Positions 8,989-21,838 of a DNA stretch of 64,000 bases are shown here, one piece after another. Numbering within the stretch: position 1 is the stretch's first letter; the number at the start of each line of letters is the position of its first letter. Location: positions 1,798,001 to 1,862,000 of the forward strand of contig NZ_CP101990.1 of assembly GCF_024508295.1 (NCBI RefSeq), given 5' to 3'. The notes beneath the pieces were generated by a model. It did no database searches, was not told the DNA's origin, and saw only the letters and a list, made by a program, of their open reading frames with translations. Source of the DNA: Aeromicrobium duanguangcaii (GTDB lineage Bacteria > Actinomycetota > Actinomycetes > Propionibacteriales > Nocardioidaceae). The position numbers and the translations under genes were made by a program.

Positions 8989-9885
8989 TCAGCCCTGATC
9001 GTCCTTGCGCTGGCGCGCAAGGAACTGCTCCAGCTGACTGGCGAGCTCGTCGCCCGTCGGGAGGCTGGCATCGTCGGCCAGCAGCGACTCGGCCGCACCG
9101 CGGCTGAAGATGTCGTACTGCTCCTCGAGCCCGGCCAGCACCTGCTCGCCGTCCTGGTCGGAGATCTGCTGCTCGATCTCGTGGATCGAGTCGGGCTGAC
9201 GGGCCCGCAGGTCCTCAAGGTCAAGATCCAGGTCGAGTCGCAGGGCGACCGCCTCCAGCAGCGCGAGCGCGGCCGTGGGGTACTCGACCTGCGTCAGGTA
9301 GTGCGGGACGTGCACCACGTAGCCGATCGCGTCGAGCTTGTGCTCGCGCATCCGGTACTCCAGCAGCGACTGCGCCGAGGACGGCACCGTCACCTCGGCG
9401 TTCCAGAAGTTCTGGCGATCGACCAGCTCGGGGCGCGTGCCGTGCATCGTCAGCAGCGGCGGCCGGGTGTGCGGGACCCCCATCGGGATGCCACCCAGGG
9501 CGACCGTCAGCGGGACGCCGAGCTCGGTGATGACGTCGATCGTCTCGGCGACGAACGACTCCCAGCCGAAGTCGGGCTCGGGACCGGCCAGCAGCAGGTA
9601 CGGCTTGCCGGAGCGGTCGACGTGACGGGTGATCTGCAGGACCGGCTCGACGTAGTCCACGTAGTGGTCGCGTCGGAACGTGATCGGGGGCCGGCGGGCC
9701 CGGTAGTCGTAGAAGGAGTCCAGATCGAACTCGTGCACGACCTCACCATCGGGCGTGCGCAGCTGCTCGGCCGCCAGCACGGAGGAGGACCCCGCGCTGA
9801 GGAAGCCGTCGAGAGCGACGATCAGCGGGATCGGGTCGCGCTCGTACTCATCGGAACGTCGTCGTGAAAACCACTTCGGAGTCAA
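8989..9885 (-). CDS. PAC2 family protein
   Basis: 298-residue member of the PAC2 (proteasome-assembly-chaperone-like) superfamily. Recognisable features are the N-terminal [15 protein letters not shown] strand-turn, a [11 protein letters not shown] segment near residue 115, the MGVPHTRP loop near residue 152 and [10 protein letters not shown] near residue 205, with an acidic helical tail. Bacterial PAC2 proteins are common in actinobacteria but their role is not settled. The only in-frame start upstream of the domain is TTG 9885, preceded by GAGGGTGA and overlapping the dxs stop codon (TTGA), so it is coupled to dxs translation. Confidence 0.85.
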   Translation of the reverse strand: MTPKWFSRRRSDEYERDPIPLIVALDGFLSAGSSSVLAAEQLRTPDGEVVHEFDLDSFYDYRARRPPITFRRDHYVDYVEPVLQITRHVDRSGKPYLLLAGPEPDFGWESFVAETIDVITELGVPLTVALGGIPMGVPHTRPPLLTMHGTRPELVDRQNFWNAEVTVPSSAQSLLEYRMREHKLDAIGYVVHVPHYLTQVEYPTAALALLEAVALRLDLDLDLEDLRARQPDSIHEIEQQISDQDGEQVLAGLEEQYDIFSRGAAESLLADDASLPTGDELASQLEQFLARQRKDDQG

Positions 9886-11777
9886 CGCCGGTCACCCTCG
9901 GGACATTCCTTCAACCGGTCGAGGGCGTCGGACGCGATCGCATCGGGCGTCAGGCCGAGCCGGTCGAGGATGACATCGCGCTTCGCGTGGTCGAGGAACT
10001 CCTGCGCCACGGCATGGATCCGCACGGGCACGACCAGGCCCCGGTCGCTGATCTCGTTGAGGATCGTGGAGCCGACGCCGCCCTGGCGGCCGTTGTCCTC
10101 GATCGTCACGACGAGGCGGTGCTCGGCGGCGAGGTCCAGCAGGGCCGGGTCGAGCGGCTTGATCCAGCGCGGGTCGACGACGGTCGACGCGACACCGGCG
10201 TCCTCCAGCAGGCGGGCGACGTCGACGGCCATCGCGGCCATCGTTCCCACGCCCACCACGAGGACCTCGGGATCGTCACCGCGGTGCAGCACGTCCATCG
10301 TGCCGATCCGGTCGATCGCGTCCAGGTCGGCCGGAACGGCGCCCTTGGCGAACCGGACCACGCTGGGGGCGTCGTCGATCTCGACGGCCTCACGCAGCAG
10401 CTCGCGCAGGCGGCTGCCGTCACGCGGAGCGGCGAGGTGCAGTCCGGGGACGATCTGCATGAGGGACATGTCCCACATGCCGTTGTGGCTCGCGCCGTCG
10501 TCACCCGTGACGCCCGCGCGGTCGAGCACGAAGGTGACGCCCTGGCGGTGCAGGGCGACGTCCATCAGCACCTGGTCGAACGCCCGGTTCAGGAACGTGG
10601 CGTAGACGGCGACCACCGGGTGGAGTCCGCCCATGGCCATGCCGGCGGCGCTGGTGACCGCGTGCTGCTCGGCGATGCCGACGTCGAGCACCCGGTCGGG
10701 GAACTTGTCCGCGAACGCGTCCAGGCCGGTGGGATAGAGCATGGCCGCCGTGATGCCCACGATGTCGGGCCGGTCGTCGGCGATGCGGACGATCTCGTCG
10801 CGGAACACGGATGTCCAGCCCGCGGGCGCGATGCTCACGGCCTCGCCGGTCAGCCGGTCGAACGGGTGCGACTGGTGCATCTGGTCGTTCTCGTTGGCGA
10901 CGGCGATGTCGTAGCCGTGGCCCTTGGTCGTGATCGCGTGCACCAGCACGGGGCCGCCGAAGTGACGAGCCGCGGTGAGCGCCTGCTCCAGCGCCCGGCG
11001 GTCGTGTCCGTCGATGGGACCGAGGTACTTGATCCCGAGGTCCTCGAACATGCCCTGGGGCGCGAGGACGTCCTTGAAGCCCTTCTTGATGGCGTGCAGC
11101 GCCTCGTAGGCGACGCCGGCGACCTTGGGGCCGGTCGTCATGCGCTCACGGACGGCGCTGAGGGCGGGCTCGTACCGCGGGTTGGTGCGGATCTGGGTGA
11201 GCCGGTTCGCGAGGCCGCCGACGGTCGGCGTGTAGGAGCGACCGTTGTCGTTGACGACGATGACCACCCGGCGCGAGTTGTCGGCGCAGATGTTGTTGAT
11301 GGCCTCCCACGCCATGCCGCCGGTCAGGGCGCCGTCGCCGATGACCGCGACGACGTGGTCGTCCTTGCCCTGCACCGCGTTCGCGCGGGCCAGGCCGTCG
11401 GCGTACGACAGCGAGGTCGACGCGTGCGAGTTCTCGACCCAGTCGTGCGGGGACTCCGCGTGCGACGGGTAGCCCGAGAGGCCGCCCTCCTTGCGCAAAC
11501 GCCCCTGGGCGAACTGGTCGGCGCGACCGGTCAGCATCTTGTGGACGTACGACTGGTGGCCGGTGTCCCAGACGATCTTGTCGTTCGGCGAATCGAAGAC
11601 CCGGTGCAGCGCGATCGTCAACTCCACCACGCCGAGATTCGGCCCGAGGTGACCACCGTTGGCGGCCACCGACTCGATCAGCAGTTCACGGACCTCGGCG
11701 GCGAGTTGCGTCAGCGCCTGATCATCCAGTCGTCGCAGGTCTGCGGGACCGGACACGGAACTGAGGACAGAAGCCAT
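9882..11777 (-). CDS. dxs: 1-deoxy-D-xylulose-5-phosphate synthase
   Basis: First enzyme of the MEP isoprenoid pathway: a thiamine-diphosphate enzyme condensing pyruvate and glyceraldehyde 3-phosphate. 631 residues. Seen: [18 protein letters not shown], the ThDP/Mg motif [33 protein letters not shown] in the pyrimidine domain, and [18 protein letters not shown]. The frame extends upstream, but ATG 11777 matches the family N-terminus and a TACGAT hexamer (11784-11789) lies 6 nt before it (GGAGCA also resembles a weak SD). The downstream PAC2 gene is coupled to it. Confidence 0.97.
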   Translation of the reverse strand: MASVLSSVSGPADLRRLDDQALTQLAAEVRELLIESVAANGGHLGPNLGVVELTIALHRVFDSPNDKIVWDTGHQSYVHKMLTGRADQFAQGRLRKEGGLSGYPSHAESPHDWVENSHASTSLSYADGLARANAVQGKDDHVVAVIGDGALTGGMAWEAINNICADNSRRVVIVVNDNGRSYTPTVGGLANRLTQIRTNPRYEPALSAVRERMTTGPKVAGVAYEALHAIKKGFKDVLAPQGMFEDLGIKYLGPIDGHDRRALEQALTAARHFGGPVLVHAITTKGHGYDIAVANENDQMHQSHPFDRLTGEAVSIAPAGWTSVFRDEIVRIADDRPDIVGITAAMLYPTGLDAFADKFPDRVLDVGIAEQHAVTSAAGMAMGGLHPVVAVYATFLNRAFDQVLMDVALHRQGVTFVLDRAGVTGDDGASHNGMWDMSLMQIVPGLHLAAPRDGSRLRELLREAVEIDDAPSVVRFAKGAVPADLDAIDRIGTMDVLHRGDDPEVLVVGVGTMAAMAVDVARLLEDAGVASTVVDPRWIKPLDPALLDLAAEHRLVVTIEDNGRQGGVGSTILNEISDRGLVVPVRIHAVAQEFLDHAKRDVILDRLGLTPDAIASDALDRLKECPEGDRR

Positions 11778-11845
11778 TGCTCCATCGTAACGACGCGCCA
11801 CCAGCGTGACCCGTCGACCGGCCCTCGCCCGGTCCGGCGGCCGGG

Positions 11846-12352
11846 TCACCCGAGATCGTGGAAGCGTCCACGGGCATGGGCGACGCCCGTCGCGGACTCC
11901 ACGTCGACCTCCTCGACCACCCCGGTGACGCGCAGCGACCAGCCGACCTCGGTCACGGCGTCCACGGTGGCGCCCCACCACGACCGGCCGTCCAGCCTCG
12001 GGCCCCACGGGGACTGCACCCACTCCCCCACGGTGAACATGCCGCCGGGGGCCGGGGCGAGGCCGGCGAACACCTCGGCCAGGTAGTCGTCGCCGGGCCG
12101 CAGGACACTGACCGCCACGCGGGAGCCGACCTCGACCGACTCCCCCAACGTCGCGTCCGGGTCGACGAACGCCTCGAAGCGGGCGGGTTCGCCGTCGACC
12201 AGCACGATCGCCGACACGGTCAGCCCGGCCCGGGCACGTCCGGCCCCGGTCGTCACGACCGTGACCGGCGCGGGCAACCGCCCGCGCAGGCGCCGGAAGG
12301 CGTCCTTGTCGCGGTCCGGCGGCACGAAGGGGTGCTCAGAGTGGATCGTCAC
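11846..12352 (-). CDS. Flavin reductase-like, FMN-binding split-barrel protein
   Basis: 168 residues with the flavin-reductase-like split-barrel layout: [17 protein letters not shown], the flavin-contact strand [24 protein letters not shown], the [35 protein letters not shown] region, and a C-terminal GRFHDLG. Such proteins supply reduced FMN to monooxygenases or act on F420 or other cofactors; the partner is not evident here. GTG 12352 is the start. It lies between acnA and dxs on the same strand but is separated from acnA by a terminator hairpin, so it is probably its own unit. Confidence 0.75.
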   Translation of the reverse strand: MTIHSEHPFVPPDRDKDAFRRLRGRLPAPVTVVTTGAGRARAGLTVSAIVLVDGEPARFEAFVDPDATLGESVEVGSRVAVSVLRPGDDYLAEVFAGLAPAPGGMFTVGEWVQSPWGPRLDGRSWWGATVDAVTEVGWSLRVTGVVEEVDVESATGVAHARGRFHDLG

Positions 12353-12390
12353 GAACCCATCCCATCATCGAACGTCGTCCAGCGGGCACG

Positions 12391-12438
12391 CGAAAGGCGC
12401 GCCCCCTCCACCGATCCGGTGACGGGGACGCGCCTTCG
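12391..12438 (-). terminator. Terminator hairpin downstream of acnA
   Basis: Arms 12391-12405 and 12424-12438 pair over about 14 bp with one bulge-type mismatch and an 18-nt loop. It starts 9 nt past the aconitase stop codon. Confidence 0.7.
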
Positions 12439-12446
12439 GCTCACAC

Positions 12447-15236
<2,790 letters not shown>

Positions 15237-15317
15237 GGGCTTCTCCTTCACTGGTGTTCCCATCCTGCCTTCGCGCGGCATCTCGTGCCGGATCAGGATG
15301 ACCTAAGACGCACCATT

Positions 15318-15335
15318 TATCTTGATGTCAAGATA
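15318..15335. promoter_or_regulatory. Palindromic operator in the acnA promoter
   Basis: TATCTTGA-TG-TCAAGATA: perfect 8-bp arms, 2-bp centre. Read on the acnA strand it contains TTGACA, a good -35 element, with CTTAGG/TTAGGT 18-19 nt further on as the -10. A bound repressor would therefore block RNA polymerase. A second TTGATA half-like element is at 15341-15346. Aconitase genes in actinobacteria are known to be controlled by AcnR (TetR) or TamR (MarR); which one applies is not decidable here. Confidence 0.65.
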
Positions 15336-15377
15336 CACGATATCAACCGATTCCGGGCGGCGCCGCTCAGGCGAGCC

Positions 15378-17894
15378 TCACCGGAGCGCGGCCAGCCGTG
15401 CGACGAGCGCCCGACCCTCGGCGACGCGCTTCTCCCAGGTCGTGCCCACGACGAGCAGGACCAGTCCCGCGATCGCGATGAGGATCCATCGCTGCAGGGC
15501 CAGTGCCGTGGGCCCGACGTTGGCCAGGACCAGCACGAGGACCACCGCGGAGCCCGCCACGACGGGCGCGCCCCACCGCAGCATGACGCCGGCGGCGAGG
15601 AAGCCCGCCGCCACGAGCGCGAGCAGTCCGGCCCGCACGCTCGTCGGGTCCGCGAGGGCCTGCGGCAGCGACGGCAGCAGCGCCAGGGTCAGGCCCGGGA
15701 CCAGCACGGACCAGGTCCGGCTGCCGGAGTCCTCACGCAGACGCCACACGCCGGCCGCGAGGACCGCGACCGCGAACGGGGCCGTGTACGCCTCGACCGT
15801 GCCGACCTCGCTGGCGGCCAGCCGGGTCACCCACGCCCCGCCCACGAGACCGGCCGCGACCCATCGCAGGTACGTGCGGTCGTCGTCCAGCAGGCCGACC
15901 ACGGCGGCGGCGACGGCGCCGATCGTGAACAGCAGGGCGACCGTGGCGAGGCCGTCCGCCGAGACGACGGCGACGACCAGCGCGAACGCCGCGACGACCT
16001 CCACGGCGATGCGGTGCCAGGGCAGCTCGTCCAGGGCGAGGGCCAGCAGCAGCGCCGCGGCCGCGCAGCCCGCGATGATCGTGCTCCACCAGCCGGGGTC
16101 GGTGTCGGAGAGGTTCAGGACGAGGCCGATCGTCGCGATCACGGCGGCGGTGGCGAGCCCGAGGGAGACGGCGGACGTTCCTCGTCTCGTCTCGACCGGG
16201 TCGTCGAAGCCGGCCAGGGCGCACAGGCCGAACCCTGCGGCGACCAGTCCCCACGTCCACGCGGTGACCGAGGAGTCACCGGGGACGACCACCGCGGCCA
16301 TCGCGACCACGACGGGCGGGACGACCGCGAACCAGGCGGGGGCGCGCCGCAGACCGAAGGCGAGAGCCGCGCCCACGACCACGAGCGCGATCGCGTGCAC
16401 CAGGAACGGGAGCGACGACGAGGCGACCGCCGTGACGATGCCCGCTCCCCCGGCGACGAGCGCCACGGGCAGCCGCAGCTCGTCGGGGACGAACCGCGGC
16501 GCCGGCCAGCGGCCCATCGCCCACCAGACGACCAGGAGGGCCGCGACGACCGCCAGGACCTTCCAGTCCTCGCGCACGGAGATGTCGACGGGGCGCGCCC
16601 AGACGTCGGCGGGCGTCAGATAGCGGTCCGCGACGTCGATCCGCTCGAGGTTCATCAGCGCGACCGCACCGGCCCACAGCAGCAGCGCGGACCCCGTGAC
16701 GAGCGTGCCCCAGCGCACGCCGAGCGACCACGCGTCGGGACGCACGACGGCAACGGCCAGAACGGCCACGACCACGGCGACGACCGCGATGCTGCCGGGC
16801 ACGTCGGCACGCCAGGCCCAACCGGACGCCGCGACCCCGACCAGGAACAGCAGTCCGACGGTCGCCGCGCCCACGAGCCACGGCCGCAGGGCGAGCACGA
16901 GCACGCCACCGACGAGCGCAGCGACGATCAGCGTGAAGGTCGGCAACGCCTCACCGAAGGTCAGCACCGGGCTGCCGGACTGGGCGTGGATGACCGCCAA
17001 CACCACTGCGAAGACCCCGAGGCACAGGGTGAGGAAGCCGGCACCCCACGTGGCCCAGGGCATCCGCAGGCGGACACCGAGCACGGTGACGACGAGCGGA
17101 ACGGCGAGCGCGGCCACCGCGCTCCAGAACCACGTGTCCTGGTCCCCCAGGTCGATCAGCCGGTCCATCAGCGCGGGGGCGCTGACCCACGGGGCCAGAC
17201 CGGCCGCGATCTGCGGCATGACCAGCTCGTGGCCGAACTCCGCACGGGCCCACCGCACGAGCGCCACGGCGGTGCCCACGACGCCGGCGGTCCACACCAG
17301 CGAGACCACCGCGAAGTCACCCCACTCCAGGCCGAACAGTCCCTGGCCGACCGCGGCGAGGACGTCGACGGTGATCAGTCCGAGGAAGACCGACCAGAGC
17401 GACTCGGCCGTCCCGAACAGGCGACGTCGGGTCGCCCACCAGGCGCAGGCGCCCGCGATGGCCGTCACGACGAGCAGGATCAGGGCGCGGCCGAGGATCC
17501 CGAGGACGCCCCACGCGACGGTCGTGAAGATGATGCCGGCGACGACCAGGCAGACCGCGCCGAGGCCGAGCAGGATCGAGCCGGTCGACCACGAGTGCTG
17601 CGCGGCGGTCGGCACGGCGGGCCGGTACGCGCCGGGGGCCACGGGATTCGCGGGGGCCGCGGAGGTCGCGTTGGTCGCGGCGGCCGCAACCGCCGGTCGC
17701 GGCTCAGGATCGGGGCGCGGCGCGCGCGACTGGAGCGCACGCCCGTGCTCCACCAGGCCGTCCGCCTGGACGAACAGCCCCCAGAGCTGCTGGGCCTCGC
17801 GCGAGGTCAGGTCGAAGGCACAGTGCGGACAGGAGATTCCCCCCGAGATCGCGCCCCGGCAGGCCGGACACGCGTGGGGATCGGCGTACTTCAC
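15378..17894 (-). CDS. SCO7613-type polytopic membrane protein with N-terminal zinc ribbon
   Basis: 838 residues. The N-terminus holds CPAC...CPHC (residues 8-24), a one-domain zinc ribbon, then a 40-residue Ala/Pro-rich linker, and from about residue 105 onward an almost unbroken series of some 20 or more hydrophobic helices. This layout matches actinobacterial proteins named after SCO7613. Function is unknown; no catalytic motif is visible. Start is GTG 17894 with no strong SD. It lies between acnA and the RNA methyltransferase gene, 22 bp from the latter. Confidence 0.75.
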   Translation of the reverse strand: MKYADPHACPACRGAISGGISCPHCAFDLTSREAQQLWGLFVQADGLVEHGRALQSRAPRPDPEPRPAVAAAATNATSAAPANPVAPGAYRPAVPTAAQHSWSTGSILLGLGAVCLVVAGIIFTTVAWGVLGILGRALILLVVTAIAGACAWWATRRRLFGTAESLWSVFLGLITVDVLAAVGQGLFGLEWGDFAVVSLVWTAGVVGTAVALVRWARAEFGHELVMPQIAAGLAPWVSAPALMDRLIDLGDQDTWFWSAVAALAVPLVVTVLGVRLRMPWATWGAGFLTLCLGVFAVVLAVIHAQSGSPVLTFGEALPTFTLIVAALVGGVLVLALRPWLVGAATVGLLFLVGVAASGWAWRADVPGSIAVVAVVVAVLAVAVVRPDAWSLGVRWGTLVTGSALLLWAGAVALMNLERIDVADRYLTPADVWARPVDISVREDWKVLAVVAALLVVWWAMGRWPAPRFVPDELRLPVALVAGGAGIVTAVASSSLPFLVHAIALVVVGAALAFGLRRAPAWFAVVPPVVVAMAAVVVPGDSSVTAWTWGLVAAGFGLCALAGFDDPVETRRGTSAVSLGLATAAVIATIGLVLNLSDTDPGWWSTIIAGCAAAALLLALALDELPWHRIAVEVVAAFALVVAVVSADGLATVALLFTIGAVAAAVVGLLDDDRTYLRWVAAGLVGGAWVTRLAASEVGTVEAYTAPFAVAVLAAGVWRLREDSGSRTWSVLVPGLTLALLPSLPQALADPTSVRAGLLALVAAGFLAAGVMLRWGAPVVAGSAVVLVLVLANVGPTALALQRWILIAIAGLVLLVVGTTWEKRVAEGRALVARLAALR

Positions 17895-17916
17895 GGGGGT
17901 GACTCAACCGGACCCG

Positions 17917-19122
17917 TCAGTCGCGCGCAAGCGACGCGACGCACTCGACGTGGTGCGTCATCGGGAACAGCGCGAACCCGCGCAGCGAGTCGAGCCGATA
18001 GCCGAGCTTCGCGAAGGTCGCCAGGTCGCGGGCCAGGGCGGCGGGATCGCAGGCGACGTAGACGATGCGCCGGGGCTCCAGCGCGGCGATGGCCGCCACG
18101 GCATCCTTCGCTCCCGTGCGCGGCGGATCGAGGACGACGACGTCGGCGCGTGCGCCCAGCGTGCCCCGAGCCAGGGCCCGCTCGACCGGCGCGTGCACCG
18201 TCGAGGCGTTCGACAGGTCGGCGAGGTTCTCGCGGGCATCGGCCGACGCGCGCCGGTTCCCCTCGACGCTGACCAGCTCGCCGGGAGCGCACGCGGGCGC
18301 CAGGAACGCCGAGAACAGTCCGGCCCCGGCGTACAGGTCGAGGACGCGATCGCCGGGGCGGACGTCCGCGGCGGCCGTGACGGCGTCGACCAGGGTCGTG
18401 GCCGCGTCCGGGTGGACCTGCCAGAAGCCCGAGCCGCTGACGCGGAAGTCCCGGCCGTGGACGCGCTCGACGAGGGTCCCGGTGCCGGCGCGGACCGTGC
18501 CGTCCGAGGCGACGACACCGTCGACCTCGGCCTCGAGCCGGTCGCCGATGGTCGCGTCGGTCGCCAGCAGGCGCTGGCCCGTGGACGACACGATGGCCTC
18601 GACCCGCGGCTCGTCCCAGGTCTGCTCGGTGACGTCGGGCAGGTCGGGGTGCGCGATCGGGCACGACGGGATCGGCAGCACGTCGTGACTGCGATGGCGG
18701 CGCAGCCCGGCCATGCCGTTCTCGGCGACCGACCACACCACGCGGGTGCGCCAGTCCAGCAGCGGGCCCACAGCCTCGACCCGCCCTGACCACTTCAGGC
18801 CGGCGAGCCGCTGCAGCTGCTCGCGCACCACATCGGTGAGGAGCGTCAGCTGGCCCTCGGCCGAGACGTGCTGGAAGTCGCAGCCGCCGCACAGCCCCGG
18901 TCCGGACAGCGGGCAAGGACGCTCGACCCGGTCCGGCGACGGCTCCAGCACGCGGATGGCGTCGGCGCGCAGGAACTTGCGCGAGCGCTCGGTCACGTGG
19001 ATCTGGACGACCTCGCCGGGCAGCGCATGGCGCACGAACACGACCTGGCCGTCGAGGCGCGCCACGCAGTGGCCGCCGTGCGCCACCGGTCCGACCTCGA
19101 CCACGGGATCCGTCTCAGCCAC
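17917..19122 (-). CDS. Class I SAM-dependent RNA methyltransferase (TrmA/RlmD family)
   Basis: 401 residues. An N-terminal TRAM domain (about 1-60) precedes a four-Cys Fe-S motif (CPLSGPGLCGGC near 70-81, plus CP near 150), a SAM-binding motif VLDLYAGAGLFSAFLAP, then VVLDPPRTGA and the catalytic Cys in YVACDPAALARDL. This is the 5-methyluridine methyltransferase family acting on tRNA or 23S rRNA; the exact uridine cannot be assigned. GTG 19122 is chosen because a GGAGGGCGGA site precedes it; longer starts would overlap the permease gene by 59 nt rather than 8. Position next to the permease and TrkA pair resembles M. tuberculosis Rv2689c. Confidence 0.9.
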   Translation of the reverse strand: MAETDPVVEVGPVAHGGHCVARLDGQVVFVRHALPGEVVQIHVTERSRKFLRADAIRVLEPSPDRVERPCPLSGPGLCGGCDFQHVSAEGQLTLLTDVVREQLQRLAGLKWSGRVEAVGPLLDWRTRVVWSVAENGMAGLRRHRSHDVLPIPSCPIAHPDLPDVTEQTWDEPRVEAIVSSTGQRLLATDATIGDRLEAEVDGVVASDGTVRAGTGTLVERVHGRDFRVSGSGFWQVHPDAATTLVDAVTAAADVRPGDRVLDLYAGAGLFSAFLAPACAPGELVSVEGNRRASADARENLADLSNASTVHAPVERALARGTLGARADVVVLDPPRTGAKDAVAAIAALEPRRIVYVACDPAALARDLATFAKLGYRLDSLRGFALFPMTHHVECVASLARD

Positions 19123-21127
19123 CGCTCCGCCCTCCGATTCCACGACGCACGTCACCGGGGGTCGGCCGTGCATGGTCCTTCTTCACTCGCTTCGCCGAGG
19201 CCAGCTGGTACGGCACGCTGACGACCAGCACCCCCGGCAGGAACAGCAGCCGGGCCTTGAGCCGCAGCGCCGTCTGGTTGTGCAGGAGCTGCTCCCACCA
19301 CCGGCCGACGACGTACTCCGGGATGTAGATCGTCACGATGTCGCGCGGATTCTGCGTGCGCTTGGTCTTGACGTACCTGACGATCGGCCGCACGACCTCG
19401 CGGTACGGCGAGTCGAGCACCTTCAACGGTATCGGCACCCTCAACTCGTCCCACCGGCGCGCGAGCTCGGCGCTGTCGTCCGGGTCGAGGTTGACCGAGA
19501 CGGCCTCCAGCGAGCTGGGGCGGCCGAGCCGGGCGTAGGCGATCGCCCGCATCGTCGGCTTGTGCAGCTTGCTGACCAGCACGATGCCGTGCACCCGGGC
19601 GGGCAGCGCGACGTCGTTCTCGTCGACGGCGAGCTCGAGGGCCACGCGGTCGTAGTGACGCGAGATCCCGCGCATGACGAGGAACACCGCCACCATCGCC
19701 AGGATCGCGATCCACGCGCCGGCGAGGAACTTCGTGACCAGGACGATCACGAGCACCGTGGCGGTCATCGCGAGGCCGAACGCGTTCACTCCGCGCGACC
19801 GGTGCATCCGGCCGCGTGCCGCCGCGTCGGTCTCCTCGGCGAGCAGCCGGGTCCAGTGCCGGATCATCCCCAGCTGGCTCAGGGTGAACGACACGAAGAC
19901 GCCGACGATGTACAGCTGGATCAGCTTCGTGACCTCCGCGTCGAACGCCACGATCAGCACCCCGGCCGCCGCCGCGAGGGTCACGATGCCGTTGCTGAAC
20001 GCCAGCCGGTCACCGCGCGTGTGCAGCTGACGCGGCAGGAACCCGTCGCGCGCGAGGATCGACGCGAGGACGGGAAAGCCGTTGAAGGCGGTGTTCGCGG
20101 CCAGCACGAGGATGACGCCGGTGCACGCGATGACGAAGTAGAACAGCGGGGGCACGCCCTGGAACAGCGCCGCGGCGAGCTGGCCGATGACCGTCTCCTG
20201 GACGTAGCCCTCGCCGACGGGCCGGCCGTCCAGCAGCAGCTGGTGCGCCGGGTCCTCGACGTAGCGCAGGTCCATCAGGTCGGCCAGCACGATGATGCTC
20301 ATCAGCATCACGATCGAGATCGTGCCGAGCAGCAGCAGCGTCGTCGCCGCGTTGCGGCTCTTGGGCTTGCGGAACGCCGGCACGCCGTTGCTGATCGCCT
20401 CGACACCGGTCAGGGCCGCGCAGCCCGAGGAGAAGGCCCGGGCGAGCAGGTAGGCCATCGCCACGCCGGAGATCGCTCCGGCGAACGGGTCCTCGGCGGC
20501 GATGTCGTACTTCGCGCTCTCGACCTGCGGGAGCGTGCCCATCGCGTACTGCGTGTAACCCCAGATCGCCATCAACGCGATCGAGGCCATGAACAGGTAC
20601 GTGGGAATCGCGAAGGCCCGGCCGGACTCCTTCGCTCCGCGCAGGTTCACCGCGGTCAGCAGGACGACCAGCCCGACCGCGGCCGCCGCCTCGTGCCCCT
20701 TGAGGAAGGGCAGCGCCGCCGCGGCGTTCTGCACGCCCGAGGAGATCGACACCGCGACCGTCAGGACGTAGTCGACCATCAGCGCGCTCGCGACCGTGAG
20801 CCCGGCGTTGCGGCCCAGGTTCACGGTGGCGACCTCGTAGTCGCCGCCGCCGCTGGGGTAGGCGTGCACGTTCTGGCGATAGGACGCCACGACCGTCAGC
20901 ATCACGACCACGACCGCGATCCCGATCTGCCAGTTGAACGCGTACGCCGACAGTCCGCCCATCGACAGCGTCAGGAAGATCTCGTCCGGCGCGTACGCCA
21001 CGGACGACAGCGCATCGCTGGCGAAGACGGGCAGCGCGACCCGCTTGGGCAGCAGGGTCTCGCCCATCTGGGAGGTGCGCAGCTTCTGTCCGATGAGCGC
21101 GCGCTTGAGCGCGCCGGTCAATCCCAC
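19115..21127 (-). CDS. APC superfamily permease with long cytosolic tail
   Basis: 670 residues. About 12 transmembrane helices lie between residues 30 and 500 (for example VALPVFASDALSSVAYAPDE at the start of TM1 and YPSGGGDYEVA near residue 95), followed by a soluble C-terminal region of about 150 residues. The early SDALSSVAYA and GGDYEVA motifs match the actinobacterial APC permeases found beside TrkA pairs (Rv2690c type). Substrate unknown; with two TrkA regulators next door, potassium or an amino acid are both possible. GTG 21127 follows a TAGCAT hexamer by 7 nt. It is divergent from trkA and overlaps the methyltransferase gene by 8 nt. Confidence 0.9.
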   Translation of the reverse strand: MGLTGALKRALIGQKLRTSQMGETLLPKRVALPVFASDALSSVAYAPDEIFLTLSMGGLSAYAFNWQIGIAVVVVMLTVVASYRQNVHAYPSGGGDYEVATVNLGRNAGLTVASALMVDYVLTVAVSISSGVQNAAAALPFLKGHEAAAAVGLVVLLTAVNLRGAKESGRAFAIPTYLFMASIALMAIWGYTQYAMGTLPQVESAKYDIAAEDPFAGAISGVAMAYLLARAFSSGCAALTGVEAISNGVPAFRKPKSRNAATTLLLLGTISIVMLMSIIVLADLMDLRYVEDPAHQLLLDGRPVGEGYVQETVIGQLAAALFQGVPPLFYFVIACTGVILVLAANTAFNGFPVLASILARDGFLPRQLHTRGDRLAFSNGIVTLAAAAGVLIVAFDAEVTKLIQLYIVGVFVSFTLSQLGMIRHWTRLLAEETDAAARGRMHRSRGVNAFGLAMTATVLVIVLVTKFLAGAWIAILAMVAVFLVMRGISRHYDRVALELAVDENDVALPARVHGIVLVSKLHKPTMRAIAYARLGRPSSLEAVSVNLDPDDSAELARRWDELRVPIPLKVLDSPYREVVRPIVRYVKTKRTQNPRDIVTIYIPEYVVGRWWEQLLHNQTALRLKARLLFLPGVLVVSVPYQLASAKRVKKDHARPTPGDVRRGIGGRSGG

Positions 21128-21172
21128 GGAACCGATGCTAGACCGGTTCTGGATCGGTGTAGCGTCGCCGGT
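21128..21172. promoter_or_regulatory. 45-bp divergent promoter with two leaderless-type starts
   Basis: On the plus strand TAGCGT (21160-21165) ends 7 nt before GTG 21173. On the minus strand TAGCAT (21140-21135) ends 7 nt before GTG 21127. Each gene thus has a -10-like box at leaderless distance within only 45 bp, so the two promoters must overlap and probably compete. Confidence 0.6.
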
Positions 21173-21838
21173 GTGCACATCGTGATCATGGGGTGCGGAC
21201 GCGTCGGATCGTCGCTGGCCCGCAGCCTGGAGTCCCGGGGACATTCGACCGCCGTGATCGACTCCAACCCCGATGCCTTCCGACGTCTCGGACCGGCCTT
21301 CGCGGGCCTCACCGTGGCCGGCATGGGCTTCGACCGGGGCGTCCTGGTCAACGCCGGGATCGAGACCGCCGACGCCTTCGCGGCCGTGTCCAGCGGCGAC
21401 AACTCCAACATCATCGCCGCCCGCGTGGCCCGCGAGATGTTCACCGTCGAGAACGTCGTCGCCCGGATCTACGACCCCCGGCGCGCCGAGGTCTACGAAC
21501 GCCTCGGCATCCCCACGGTCGCCACGGTGCCGTGGGCCGCCGACCAGGTCCTGCGCCGGCTGCTGCCGGCCGGCTCCGAGCCGGCCTGGCGCGATCCGTC
21601 GGGCCAGCTGCGACTCGACAACGCCTACGCCCCGTTCGCGTGGGTGGGCCGCACCGTGGCTGCGCTCGAGGCCGAGACCGGGGTGCGGGTCGGGTTCATC
21701 ACCCGGCTGGGCCGCGGCGAGCAGATCACCGCCGACACCGTCATCCAGGAGGGCGACTACCTGAGCATGTTCCTGGTGGCCGCCCGGGCCGACGAAGCTC
21801 TCGAGTCGCTGGCCGCGGGACCCCAGGAGGACCACTGA
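21173..21838 (+). CDS. TrkA family potassium uptake regulatory protein (CeoB-like)
   Basis: 221 residues: RCK-N Rossmann domain starting with IVIMGCGRVGSSLARSLESRG and a VIDSNPDAF acidic loop, then RCK-C from about residue 140. These cytosolic proteins bind NAD(H) or nucleotides and gate Trk/Ktr-type K+ channels. GTG 21173 is supported by the -10-like hexamer 7 nt upstream. It overlaps the next trkA by TGATG and is divergent from an APC permease, as CeoB/CeoC are with Rv2690c in M. tuberculosis. No TrkH/KtrB channel gene is in the window. Confidence 0.93.
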   Translation: MHIVIMGCGRVGSSLARSLESRGHSTAVIDSNPDAFRRLGPAFAGLTVAGMGFDRGVLVNAGIETADAFAAVSSGDNSNIIAARVAREMFTVENVVARIYDPRRAEVYERLGIPTVATVPWAADQVLRRLLPAGSEPAWRDPSGQLRLDNAYAPFAWVGRTVAALEAETGVRVGFITRLGRGEQITADTVIQEGDYLSMFLVAARADEALESLAAGPQEDH

